NCBI GenBank assembly: GCA_033675545.1
Contig: JAWDGP010005033.1
Span: forward strand, 1 to 64,000
DNA from: Elysia crispata
Taxonomy: Eukaryota; Mollusca; Gastropoda; Plakobranchidae
DNA: 64,000 bases
Direction of reading: 5' to 3'
Below the pieces are notes generated by a model. That model saw nothing but the letters and a program-made list of their open reading frames with translations. It ran no database searches and was not told where the DNA came from. Positions 38,501 through 52,100 of the stretch are shown here, piece after piece. Positions within the stretch are counted from its first letter, which is position 1, and each line of letters starts with the position of its first letter. Both the position numbers and the translations under genes were made by a program.

Positions 38501-41500
38501 ACAAATTACCTCTTTTCCGCCGTGATTGCGGGAACACATACACCTACCCTAACACACTCCGTTTTTTCCAACCCATAATGCCTAAAAAACGTGCTTAACA
38601 CCTTTTTCCTAAAATTACTTTTTTTTTTGCTCTCTACTCCTTCTCCTTACCCCCGAAACAATTCCTAATCATCTTTTCCGGCAAATTAACGACCAAAAAT
38701 GGTGAAAAAGCTCCCTAAAAGGAGAAAAAAAAACTTTCTTTTTTTTGTATAATTTATTTCACATTTGCCCTGTCCCTTACGGAAAAAAACAAAACCACTT
38801 ACTTTTTCTGCCCTTTTTATCACCGGAAATAGGAAAACCGCAAGGAAAAAACTTGCCATAAAATTTTTTTTTCTTTTTTTTTTTTTGACTTTTTTGTACC
38901 CTACCGCAACTCGTAATCGGAAAAATTACCACTTACCTTTTTTTTTCGAAATTCCGACTTAAAGTGCCCAAAACTGCCGCTAAGCGCACTCAAGTTCCAT
39001 TTTTTTTACAAATTACCTGTTTTGCGCCGTGATTACGCGAACACATACACCTAACCTCACACACACTCCGTCTTTCCGACCCATAATGCCTAAAAAACGC
39101 GCTTAACATCTTTTTCTTAAAATTACTTTTTTTTTGCTCTCTACTCCTTCTCCTTACCCCCGAAACACTTCCTAATCATCTTTTCCGGCAAACTAACGAC
39201 CAAAAATGGTGAAAAAGCTCCCTAAAGGAAAAAAATTTTTCTTTTTTTTTATAATTTATTTCACATATTCCCTCTCTCCTTCCGGAAAAAAAACAAAACC
39301 ACTTACTTTTTCCGCCCTTTTTATCACCGGGAACAGGAAAACTGTAAGGGAAACGACCCATAAAAATTTTTTAAGTTTTTTTTTTTTTGTATTTTTGTTC
39401 ACCCTACCGCACCTCGTAATCGGAAAAATTACCACTAACCTTTTTTTTTCGATATTCCGACTTAAAATGATCAAAACTGCCGCGAAGGGTGCGCAAGTTT
39501 CATTTTTTTCAAATTATTTTTTTCCGCCGTGATTACGCGAACACATACACCTACCCACACAGACCCCGGTTTTCCGAGCCATAATGCCTAAAAAACGCGC
39601 TTAACACCTTTTTCTTAAAATTACTTTTTTTTTTTGCTCTCTACTCCTTCTCCTTACCCCCGAAACAGTTCCTAATCATCTTTTCCGGCAAATTAACGAC
39701 CAAAAATGGTGAAAAAAGATTATTTCACATTTTCCATCTCCGATTACGGAAAAAAACAAAACTACTTACTTTTTCCGTCATTTTTATCACCGGAAATAAG
39801 AAAACCGTAAGGGAAAACGTCCCATAAAAAATTTTTTTGTTTTTTTTTTTTTAACTTTTTTGCATCCTATTGCTCCTCGTAATCGGAAAAATTACCATTT
39901 ACCTTTTTTTTCGAAATTTCGACTTAAAGTGCCCAAAACTGCCGCGAAGAGTGCGCAAGTTTCATTTTTTTTCAAATTACCTTTTTTTCCGTCGCGATTA
40001 CGCGAACACATACACCTACCCACACACACTTCGTTTTTCCGACCCATAATGCCTAAAAAACGCGCTTAACACCTTTTTCTTAAATTTACTTTTCTTTTTG
40101 CTCTCTACTCCTTCTCTTTAGCCCCGAAACATTTACTAATCATCTTTTCCGGCAAACTAACGACCAAAAATGGTCAAAAAAGATTATTTCACATTTTCCA
40201 TCTCCGATTACGGAAAAAAACAAAACTACTTACTTTTTCCGTCCTTTTTATCACCGGAAATAAGAAAAGCGCAAGGTAAAAAGTCCCATAAAAAATTTTT
40301 CTTTTTTTTTTTTTTTTTTACTTTTTTGTATCCTACCGCTCATCGCGATAAGAAAAATTACGACTTACCTTTTTTTTCGAAATTCCGACTTAAAGTGCCC
40401 TAAAATCCGTTAAGCGCGCTCAAGTTTCATTTTTTTCAAATTACCTTTTTTCCGCCGTGATTACTCGAACTAATATACCTACCCACACACACTCCGTTTT
40501 TCCGACCCATAATGCCTAAAAAACGCGCTTCAAACCTTTTTCTTTAAATTACTTTTTTTTTGCTCTCTACTCCTTCCCCTTACCCCGGAAAAACTTCCTT
40601 ATCATCTTTTCCGGCAAACTAACGATCAAAAATGGTCAAAAAAACTCCCTAAAGGAAAAAAAAAAGTTCCTTTTTTTAATATTTTATTTCACATTTTCCC
40701 TCTCCCCTTCCCGAAAAAAACAAAACCACTTACTTTTTCCGCCCTTTTTATTACCGGAAATAGGAAAACTGCAAGGGAAAACGTCCCATAAAAAGTTATT
40801 CTTTCTTTTTTTTTTTTTTTTTGATTTTTTTGCATCCTACCGCTCCTTGTAATCGGAAAAATTACCACTTACCTTTTTTTTTTAGAAATGCCGACTTTTA
40901 AGTGCCCTAAAATCCGCTAAGCGCGCTCAAATTTCATTTTTTACAAATAATCTTTTTTCCGCCGTGATTACGCGAACATATACACCTACCCACACACACT
41001 CCATTTTCCGACCCATAATGCCTAAAAAACGCACTTAACACCTTTTTCTTAAAATTACTTTTTTTTTGCTCTCTACTCCTTCTCCTTACCACCGAAACAC
41101 TTCCTAATCATCTTTTCCGGCAAAATAACCACCAAAAATGGTGAAAAAGCTCCCTAAAAGGAGGAAAAAAAAACTTTCTTTTATTTTATAATTTATTTCA
41201 CATTTGCCCTGTCCCTTACGGAAAAAAACAAAACCACTTACTTTTTCCGCCCTTTTTATTACCGGAAATAGGAAAACCGGAAGAGAAAACGTCCCATAAA
41301 AATAATTTTTTTTTTTTTTTTTTGACTTTTTTGTACCCTACCGCTCCTCGTAATCGGAAAAATTACCACTTACTTTTTTTTTCGAAATTCCGACTTCAAG
41401 TACCCAAAACACCCGCTAAGCGCGCTCAAGTTCCATTTTTTTACAAATTACCTCTTTTGCGCCGTGATTACGGGAACACATACACCTACCCTAACACACT

Positions 41501-44500
41501 CCGTTTTTTCCAACCCATAATGCCTAAAAAACGTGCTTAACATCTTTTTCTTAAAATTACTTTATTTTTTTGCTCTCTATTCCTTCTCCTTACCCCCGAA
41601 ACACTTCCTAATCATCTTTTCCGGCAAACTAACGACCAAAATTGCTGCAAAAGCTCCCTAAAGGAGAAAAAAAAATTTCTTTTTTTCTTATTATTTATTT
41701 CACATTTTCCCTGTCCCCTTACGGAAAAAAACAAAACCAATTACTTTTTCCGCCCTTTTTATTACCGGAAATAAGAGAACCGCAAGTAAAAACGTGCCAC
41801 AAAAATTTTTTTTTCTTTTTTTCTTTTTTGACTTTTTTGTACCCTCCCGCTCCTCGTAATCGGAAAAATTACCACTTACTTTTTTTTTCGAAATTCCTAC
41901 TTAAAGTGCCCTAAAATGCCGCTAAGCGCACTCAAGTTCCATTTTTTTTACCAAATACCTGTTTTGCGCCGTGATTACGCGAACACATACACCTAACCTC
42001 ACACACACTCCGTCTTTCCGACCCATAATGCCTAAAAAACGCGCTTAACATCTTTTTCTTAAAATTACTTTTTTTTTGCTCTCTACTCCTTCTCCTTACC
42101 CCCGAAACATTTCCTAATCATCTTTTCCGGCGAACTAACGACCAAAAATGGTGAAAAAGCTCCCTAAAGGAAAAAAATTTTTTTTTTTTTTTTTTTTATA
42201 ATTTATTTCACATATTCCCTCTCCCCTTCCGGAAAAAAAACAAAACCAATTACTTTTTCCGCCCTTTTTATCACCGGGAACAGGAAAACTGTAAGGGAAA
42301 ACGACCCATAAAAATTTTTTAATTTTTTTTTTTTTTTTTTTGCACCCTACCGCACCTCGTAATCGGAAAAATTACCACTAACCTTTTTTTTTCGAAATTC
42401 CGACTTAAAATGCCCAAAACTACCGCGAAGGGTGCGCAAGTTTCATTTTTTTCAAATTATTTTTTTCCGCCGTGATTACGCGAACACATACACCTACCCT
42501 CACAGACACTTCGTCTTTTCGAGCAATAATGCCTAAAAAAAAGCACTTAACACCTTTTTCTTAAAATTACTTTTTTTTTGCTCTCTACTCCTTCTCCTTA
42601 CCCCCGAAAGACTTCCTAATCATCTTTTCCGGCAAACTAACGACCAAAATTGGTGAAAAAGCTCCCTAAAAGAAGAAAAAAAAACTTTCTTTTTTTTATA
42701 ATTGATTTCACATTTTCCCTCTCCCCTTCCGGAAACAAAAAAAAACACTTATTCTTTCCGCCCATTTTATTACCGGAAATAGGAAAACCGCAAGGGAAAA
42801 CGTCCCATAAATTTTTTTTTTCCTTTTTTTTTTTTTTCCTTTATTGCATCCTATCGCTCCTCGTAATCTAAAAAAATTACCACTTACCTTTTTTTTCGAA
42901 ATTCCGACTTAAAGTTTCCAAAACTGCCGCGAAGGGTGCGCAAGTGTCATTTTTTTCAAATTACATTTTTTTCCGTCGTGATTACGCGAACACATACACC
43001 TACCCACACAGACCCCGGTTTTCCGAGCCATAATGCCTAAAAAACGCGCTTAACACCTTTTTCTTAAAATTACTTTTTTTTTTTGCTCTCTACTCCTTCT
43101 CCTTACCCCCGAAACACTTCCTAATGATCTTTTCCGGCAAATTAACGACCAAAAATGGTGAAAAAAGATTATTTCACATTTTCCATCTCCGATTACGGAA
43201 AAAAACAAAACTACTTACTTTTTCCGTCATTTTTATCACCGGAAATAAGAAAACCGTAAGGGAAAACGTCCCATAAAAAATTTTTCTTTTTTTTTTTAAC
43301 TTTTTTGCATCCTATTGCTCCTCGTAATCGGAAAAATTACCATTTACCTTTTTTTTCGAAATTTCGACTTAAAGTGCCCAAAACTGCCGCGAAGTGTGCG
43401 CAAGTTTCATTTTTTTTCAAATTACCTTTTTTTCCGTCGCGATTACGCGAACACATACACCTACCCACACACACTTCGTTTTTCCGACCCATAATGCCTA
43501 AAAAACGCACTTAACACCTTTTTCTTAAATTTACTTTTCTTTTTGCTCTCTACTCCTTCTCTTTAGCCCCGAAACATTTACTAATCATCTTTTCCGGCAA
43601 ACTAACGACCAAAAATGGTCAAAAAAGATTATTTCACATTTTCCATCTCCGATTACGGAAAAAGACAAAACTACTTACTTTTTCCGTCCTTTTTATCACC
43701 GGAAATAAGAAAAGCGCAAGGGAAAAAGTCCCATAAAAAATTTTTCTTTTTTTTTTTTTTTTACTTTTTTGTATCCTACCGCTTATCGCGATAAGAAAAA
43801 TTACGACTTACCTTTTTTTTCGAAATTCCGACTTAAAGTGCCCTAAAATCCGCTAAGCGCGCTCAAGTTTCATTTTTTTTCAAATTACCTTTTTTCCGCC
43901 GTGATTACTCGAACTAATATACCTACCCACACACACTCCGTTTTTCCGACCCATAATGCCTAAAAAACGCGCTTCAAACCTTTTTCTTAAAATTACTTTT
44001 TTTTTGCTCTCTACTCCTTCCCCTTACCCCGGAAAAACTTCCTTATCATCTTTTCCGGCAAACTAACGATCAAAAATGGTCAAAAAAACTCCCTAAAGGA
44101 AAAAAAAAAGTTCCTTTTTTTAATATTTTATTTCACATTTTCCCTCTCCCCTTCCCGAAAAAAACAAAACCACTTACTTTTTCCGCCCTTTTTATTACCG
44201 GAAATAGGAAAACTGCAAGGGAAAACGTCCCATAAAAAGTTATTCTTTCTTTTTTTTTTTTTTTGATTTTTTTGCATCCTACCGCTCCTTGTAATCGGAA
44301 AAATTACCACTTGCCTTTTTTTTTTTAGAAAACCCGACTTTTAAGTGCCCTAAAATCCGCTAAGCGCGCTCAAATTTCATTTTTTACAAATAATCTTTTT
44401 TCCGCCGTGATTACGCGAACATATACACCTACCCACACACACTCCATTTTCCGACCCATAATGCCTAAAAAACGCACTTAACACCTTTTTCTTAAAATTA

Positions 44501-44793
44501 CTTTTTTTTTTGCTCTCTACTCCTTCTCCTGACCCCTGAAACACTTCCTTATCATCTTTTCCGGCAAACTAACGATCAGAAATGGTCAAAAAAGCTCCCT
44601 AAATGAAAAAAAATTTCCTTTTCTTTTTTAAATTTATTTCACATTTTCCCTCTCCCCTTCCGGAAAACAAAACCACTTACTTTTTCCGCCCTTTTTATCA
44701 CAGGAAATAGGAAAACTGCAAGGGAAAATGTCCCATAAAATTTTTATTTTTGTTTGTTTTTTTTGCACCCTACCGCTCCTCGTTATCAGAAAA
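35531..44793 (-). repeat. ~497-bp satellite array S6 (reverse), with higher-order duplications
   Basis: About nineteen monomers. The part to ~36,668 mirrors S1; the rest has no partner in the window. Variant monomers recur in blocks. A form lacking the central T-tract section, with AAAAAAGATTATTTCAC, appears near 37,290, 37,745, 39,712, 40,180, 43,160 and 43,625. Near-identical stretches recur about 2.43 kb apart (36,831 and 39,256; 37,431 and 39,860) and about 3.44 kb apart (39,860 and 43,305; 40,580 and 44,020). No gene. Confidence 0.93.
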
Positions 44794-44798
44794 AATAC

Positions 44799-46157
44799 TG
44801 TAAAATATATCCTCCGTGTTAAAGTATCTTCTTTCTTCTATCTATTTATGTCCCCTCCATGTAAAAGATTAAACTCCTCTCTAATGTACTCACTATATTA
44901 TAATTAATAGGGATATATAATTTTACTCTAATTTATAAAATTTGATTATAACTCCTTGCAAAGGACTCAAATTCTATAAAACAAATTATTTTTTTTTTTA
45001 CTTAATTTAAATTAATTATAATCCATAATAAATTTTCTTTTAATTATAGTGTCACAAACATATGTAATTATAGATTCATATGACAAAATCAAAAACCCAA
45101 CAATATTTTAGATTTCCAATATTTATTCTAATGAATTCCCCCCTTGTACATAATACAAAAACAAGAAAATAATAATCTTAAGAAACTAAATAAACATATG
45201 TATAAATCAAAATTATAAATTAAACCTACGCTATTAATTCTTATCTAAATTCTATCTTATCAATTACATTTTTCTTTTTCTTTCCTTGTATTCCACGTCT
45301 TGCTTCCAACTACCAGATCTTTGTTCAAACACCAGTTCTTGTTTGTAAACACACACCAGTCCTTGTCCTCTCACACACACTAGTCCTTGTTTTAATAGTC
45401 CCTTTTCTTGACTTCTTTCTTTATCAAAATTGTCTTTTTCAGAATATAATAGTTTTTTGTTGTTTTTTTCTTATGTATATATATATACACATATAAAGAT
45501 TTTTTTTTTTTTACTCAGTTCATGAGGCCGTATCCTTTTGTATTTCTCAGCATAAGTATAAATTATTTTTGCTTGTCACTTAGGACCCAACTTTTTTTTT
45601 TCCATTTATGAAGCAATAAATTGCCTTTTGCTTTTGCTAACAATAATTTCGCATATTGAAGATTAGGAGATTTGTTTAAATGTTATTTTGAATATTTGTT
45701 TTTTTTTTATTTTTTTTCTGTTCGGGTGCTAATTTTTTAGTATAAATTTTTCCTGCAACAGAATAGGAAAACAGTTTTTAATTTAGCATCAGCTATTCAA
45801 CCATTAATTCCTATCAACAAAATCAACAATATCATGATTCACCAGACATAATAAAGAAAAACTTCTGAAATGAAATTAATTATTTCTTTAAATCTCTAAA
45901 TTCGTTATTATTTTACTATTTACGTTAATATTAATTATGATCAAAATCTTGATCCAGATCTTATAATTTCTCACCTCTCCCGATTTAGTTTTACAGATGT
46001 GAAATCTCCTGTCTTTCTCAACAAAAATGCTATGTGCAAAGAGGCCGAACCCTCGTGTTCGTCGTCTTTTATAGCTCCAAGGCTAAATCTAAGGCTAAGG
46101 CTAAGGCACATACATTCTCGCTTTTCATTCCCCCACTGCTTATGAACTTCACTCACA
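44799..46157. mobile_element. Probable solo LTR fossil (LTR-retrotransposon type)
   Basis: This 1,359-bp insertion in the satellite begins TGTAAAATAT and ends CACTCACA, so it has TG...CA termini. It is flanked by perfect 5-bp duplications AATAC at 44,794-44,798 and 46,158-46,162. It is very AT-rich, holds poly-T tracts, a TATATATATACACATATAAA stretch near 45,477, AATAAA motifs and a short GGCTAA tandem near 46,080-46,106. There is no internal coding region, which fits a solo LTR left by recombination. The family (Gypsy, BEL or Copia) cannot be told from this. The intact target duplication suggests moderate rather than great age. A TG...CA coincidence in some other insertion is less likely but possible. 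Confidence 0.72.
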
Positions 46158-46162
46158 AATAC

Positions 46163-49100
46163 CTATACCTTTTTTTTCGAAATTCCGACTTAACGTGCCC
46201 TAAAATGCCGCTAAGTGCGCTCAAGTTTCATTTTTTACAAATTACCTTTTTTCCGCCTTGGTTACGCGAACACATGCACCTACCCAAACACACTCCAGTT
46301 TTCCAACCCATAATGCCTAAAAAACGCGCTTAACACCATTTTCTTAAAAGTACTTTTCTTTTTGCTTTCTACTCCTTCTCCTTCCCCCGAAACACTTCCT
46401 AATCATCTTTTCCGGCAAACTAACGACCAAAAATGGTCAAAGAGATTATTTCACATTTTCCATCTCCCCTTACAAAAAAAAAAACTACTTACTTTTTCCG
46501 CCCTTTTTATCACCAGAAATAGGAAAACCGCAATGGAAAACTTCCCATAAAAAATTATTCTTTCTTTTCTTTTTTTTTTGGATTTTTTTTTGCATCATAC
46601 CGCTCCTCGTAATCAGAAAAATTACAACGTACCTTTTTTTTAAAAATTCTAACTTAAAGTGCCCTAAAATTCGCTAAGAGCGCTCAAGTTTCATTTTTTA
46701 CAAATTACATTTTTTCCGCCTTGGTTACGCGAACACATGCACCTACCCAAACACACTCCAGTTTTCCAACCCATAATGCCTAAAAAACGCGCTTAACACC
46801 ATTTTCTTAAAAGTACTTTTCTTTTTGCTTTCTACTCCTTCTCCTTCCCCCGAAACACTTCCTAATCATCTTTTCCGGCAAACTAACGACCAAAAATGGT
46901 CAAAGAGATTATTTCACATTTTCCATCTCCCCTTACAGAAAAAAAACTACTTACTTTTTCCGCCCTTTTTATCACCAGAAATAGGAAAACCGCAATGGAA
47001 AACTTCCCATAAAAAATTATTCTTTCTTTTATTTTTTTTTTTTTGGATTTTTTTTGCATCATACCGCTCCTCGTAATCAGAAAAATTACAACGTACCTTT
47101 TTTTTCAAAATTCCAACTTAAAGTGCCCTAAAATTCGCTAAGCGCGCTCAAGTTTCATTTTTTACAAATTACATTTTTTCCGCCTTGGTTACGCGAACAC
47201 ATGCACCTACCCAAACACACTCCAGTTTTCCAACCCATAATGCCTAAAAAACGCGCTTAACACCATTTTCTTAAAAGTACTTTTCTTTTTGCTTTCTACT
47301 CCTTCTCCTTACCCCCAAAACACTTCCTAATCATCTTTTCCGGCAAACTAACGATCATAAATGGTGAAAAAGCTCCCTAAAGGAGAAATTTTTTTTTTTT
47401 TTTTGATAATTTATTTCACATTTTTCCTCTCCCCTTACGGAAAAAAACAAAACCACTTACTTTTTTCGCCCTTTTTTATCACCGGAAGTACAAAAAGCGG
47501 AAAGGAAAACGTCTCATTAAAAAATTTTTTTTCTTCTTCTTTTTTGACTTTTTTGGACCCTACCGCTCCTCGTAATCGAAAAAATGACCATTTACCTTTT
47601 TTTTCGAATTTCCGACTTAAAGTGCCCAAAACTGCCGCTAAGGGTGCGCAAGTTCCATTTTTTTCACATTACCTTTTTTCCCCCGTGATTATGCGAACAT
47701 ATACACCTAACCAAACACACTCCATTTTCTAAACCATAATGCCTAAAAAATGCGCTTAACACTTTTTCCTTAAAATTACTTTTTTTTTAATCTCTACTCC
47801 TTCTCCTTACCCCTGAAACACTTCCTCATCATCTTTTCCGGCAAATCAACGACCTAAAATAGTGAAAAGGCTCCCTAAAGGAGAAAAAAAATGTTTCTTT
47901 TTTTTTTAAATTTATTAACATTTTCCCTCTCCCCTTACGGAAAAAAACAAAACCACTTACTTTTTCCGCCCTTTTTATCACCGGAAGTAGGAAAACCGCA
48001 AGGGAAAACGTCCCATTAGAATTTTTTTTTATTTTTTTTTTTTTGACTTTTTTGGACCCTACCGCTCCGCTTAATCGGAAAAATTACCACTTCCCTTTTT
48101 TTTCGACTTTCCGACTTAAAGTGCCCAAAAATACCGCTAAGCGCTCAAGTTTCATTTTTTACAAATTACCTTATTTTCGCCGTGATTACGCGAACACATA
48201 CACCTACCCAAACACACTCCGTTTTTCCTACCCCGTAATGCCTAAAAAACGCGCTTCATACCTTTGTCTTAAAATTACTTTTTTTTTGCTCTCTACTCCT
48301 TCTCCTTACCCCCGAAACACTTCTCAATCATCTTTTCCGGGAAACTAACAATCAAAACTGGTGAAAAAGCTCCCTAAAGGAGAAAAAAAAATTTTCTTTT
48401 TTTTTTTATAATTTATTTCACATTTTCCGATCCCCTTACGGAAAAAAACAAAACAACTTACTTTTTCCGCCCTTTTTATCACCGGAAGTAGGAAAACCGC
48501 AAGGGAAAACGTGTAGTGAAAAAATTTTTTTTCTTTTTTTTTTTTGACTTTTTTGCACCCTACCGCTCCTCTTAATCGGAAAAATAACCACTTACCTTTT
48601 TTTTTTGAAATTCCGATTTAAGTGCCCAAAAGTGCCGCTAAGGGTGCGCAGGTTTCATATTTTTCAAATTGCTTTTTTTCCCCCGTGATCACGCGAACAT
48701 ATACACCTACCCAAACACGCTCCATTTTTCATAACCATGCCTAAAAAACGCGCTTAACACCTTTTTCTTAAAATTACTTTTTTTTTGCTCTCTACTCCTT
48801 CTCCTTCCCCCGAAACACTTCCTAATCATCTTTTCCGGGAAACTAACGACAAAAAATGGTCAAAAAATTTCCCTAAAGGAGAAAAAAAATTTTTCTTTTT
48901 TTTTAATAATTTATTTCACATTTTCCCTCTCCCCTTACACAAAAAAAAACACTTACTTTTTTCGCCCTTTTTATCACCGAAAGTGGGTAAACCGCAAGGG
49001 AAAACGTGTCATGAAAAAATTTTTTTTTTCTTTTTCTTTTTTTTTGACTTTTTTGCACCTTTCGCTCCTAGTAATCGGAAAAAATTACAACTTACCTTTT

Positions 49101-52100
49101 TTTTCATGCTGAAGTTTCATTTTTTACAAATTACCTTTTTTCCGCCGTGATTACGCGAACACATACACCTACCCACACACACTTCGTTTTTCCGAACCAT
49201 AATGCGTAAAAAACGCGCTTAACACCTTCTTAAAATTATTTTTCTTTTGCTCACTACTCCTTCTCCTTACCCCCTAAACACTTTCTAATCTTTTTTTCCG
49301 GCAAACTAACGACCAAAAATGGTCAAAAAAGCTTTCTAAAGCAGAAAAATTTTTTTTTTTTTTTATAATTTATTTCACATCTTGCCGCTCCCCTTACGGA
49401 AAAAAACAAAACCACTTACTTTCTCCGCCCTTTTTTATCACCGGAAGTAGGAAACCTGCAAGGGAAAATGTCACATGAAAAATTTTTCCTTTTTTTTTTC
49501 CTTTTTTTGAATCTTACCGCTCCTCGTAATCGGAAAAATTACCACTTACCTTTTTTTTCGAAATTCCGACTTAAAGTACCCTAAAATGCCGCTATGCGCG
49601 GTCAAGTTTCATTTTTTTCAAATTACCTTTTTTCCCCCCTGATCACGCAAACATATACACCTACCCAAACACGCTCCATTTTTCCTAACCATGCCTAAAA
49701 AACGCGCTTGACACCTTTTTCTTAAAATTACTTTATTTTGCTCTCTACTCCTTCGCCTTACCCCCGAAACACTTCCTAATCATCTTTTCCGGGAAACTAA
49801 CGACAAAAAATGGTCAAAAAATTTCCCTAAAGGAGAAAAAAAATTTTTCTTTTTTTTTAATAGTTTATTTCACATTTCCCTCTCCCCTTACACAAAAAAA
49901 ACACTTACTTTTTTCGCCCTTTTTATCACCGAAAGTGGGTAAACCGCAAGGGAAAACGTGTCATGAAAAAATTTTTTTTTTCTTTTTCTTTTTTTTTGAC
50001 TTTTTTGCACCTTTCGCTCCTAGTAATCGGAAAAAATTACAACTTACCTTTTTTTTCATGCTGAAGTTTCATTTTTTACAAATTACCTTTTTTCCGCCGT
50101 GATTACGCGAACACATACACCTACCCACACACACTTCGTTTTTCCGAACCATAATGCGTAAAAAACGCGCTTAACACCTTCTTAAAATTATTTTTCTTTT
50201 GCTCACTACTCCTTCTCCTTACCCCCTAAACACTTTCTAATCTTTTTTTCCGGCAAACTAACGACCAAAAATGGTCAAAAAAGCTTTCTAAAGCAGAAAA
50301 AATTTTTTTTTTTTATAATTTATTTCACATCTTGCCGCTCCCCTTACGGAAAAAAACAAAACCACTTACTTTCTCCGCCCTTTTTTATCACCGGAAGTAG
50401 GAAACCTGCAAGGGAAAATGTCCCATGAAAAATTTTTCCTTTTTTTTTCCCTTTTTTGAATCTTACCGCTCCTCGTAATCGGAAAAATTACCACTTACCT
50501 TTTTTTTCGAAATTCCGACTTAAAGTACCCTAAAATGCCGCTATGCGCGGTCAAGTTTCATTTTTTTCAAATTACCTTTTTTCCCCCCTGATCACGCAAA
50601 CATATACACCTACCCAAACACGCTCCATTTTTCCTAACCATGCCTAAAAAACGCGCTTGACACCTTTTTCATAAAATTACTTTATTTTGCTCTCTACTCC
50701 TTCGCCTTACCCCCGAATCACTTACTAATCAATTTTTCCGGCAAACTAACGACCAAAAATAGTGAAAAAGCTCCCTAAGGGCGAAAAAAAAAATTTTTTT
50801 TTATTATAATTTATTTCACATCTTGCCGCTCCCCTTACGGAAAAAAACAAAACCACTTACTTTTTCCGCCCTTTTTCTCAACGGAAACGGGAAAACCTCA
50901 AGGGAAAACGTGTAGTGAAAAAATTTTTTTTCTTTTTTTTTTTTTTGACTTTTTTGCACCCTACCGCTCCTCGTAATCGGAAAAATTACCATTTACCTTT
51001 TTTTTTGAAATTTTGACTTAAAGTTCCGGAAAGTGCCGCTAAGGGTGCGCAGGTTTCATTTTTTTCAAATTACCTTTTTTCCCACGTGATTACGCGAATG
51101 TATACACTACCCAAACACGCTCCGTTTTTCCTAACCATGCCAAAAAAATGCGCTTAACACCTTTTTCTTTTAAATTACTTTTTTTTTTGCTCTCTACTCC
51201 TTCTCCTTACCCCCGAAACACTTCCTAATCATCTTTTCCGGGGAAATAACGACAAAAAAAGGTCACAAAAGTTCCCTAAAGGAGAAAAAAAAATTTCTTT
51301 TTTTTAATAATTTATTTCACATTTTCCCTCTCTCACCTTACGGAAAAAAACAAAACCACTTACTTTTTCCGCCCTTTTTATCACCGGAAGTGGGAAAAGC
51401 TCAAGGGAAAACGTGTCATGAATTAATTTTTTCTCTTCTTATTTTTTTGACTTTTTTGCACCCTACCGTTCCTCGTAATCGGAAAAATTACAACTTACCT
51501 TTTTTTTAACGCTCAAGTTTCATTTTTTACAAATTACCTTTTTTCCGCCGTGATTACGCGAACAAATATACCTACCCACACACACTTTGTTTTTCCTACC
51601 CATAATGCCTAAAAAACGCCCTTAACACCTTCTTCTTAAAATTTTTTTTCTTTTGCTCTCTACTCCTTCTCTTTACCCCCGAAACACTTTCTAATCATCT
51701 TTCCAGGGAAACTAACGCCCAAAAATAGTGAAAAAGCTCCCTAAAGGAGAAAAAAAAAATTTCTTTTTTTTACAATTTTTTTCACATTTTCCCTCTCCCC
51801 TTACGGATAAAAACAAAACCACTTACTTTTTCCGCCCTTTTTATCACCGGAAATAGGCAAACCGCAAGGGAAAACGAACCATAAAAAAGTTTTTTTTTTT
51901 TTTTTTTTTTTTTAATTTTTTGCATCCAACCGCTCCTCGTAATCGGAAAAATTACAACTTACCTTTTTTTTTGAAATTTTGACTTAAAGTTCCGGAAAGT
52001 GCCGCTAAGGGTGCGCAGGTTTCATTTTTTTCAAATTACCTTTTTTCCCCCGTGATTACGCGAATGTATACACTACCCAAACACGCTCCGTTTCTCCTAA

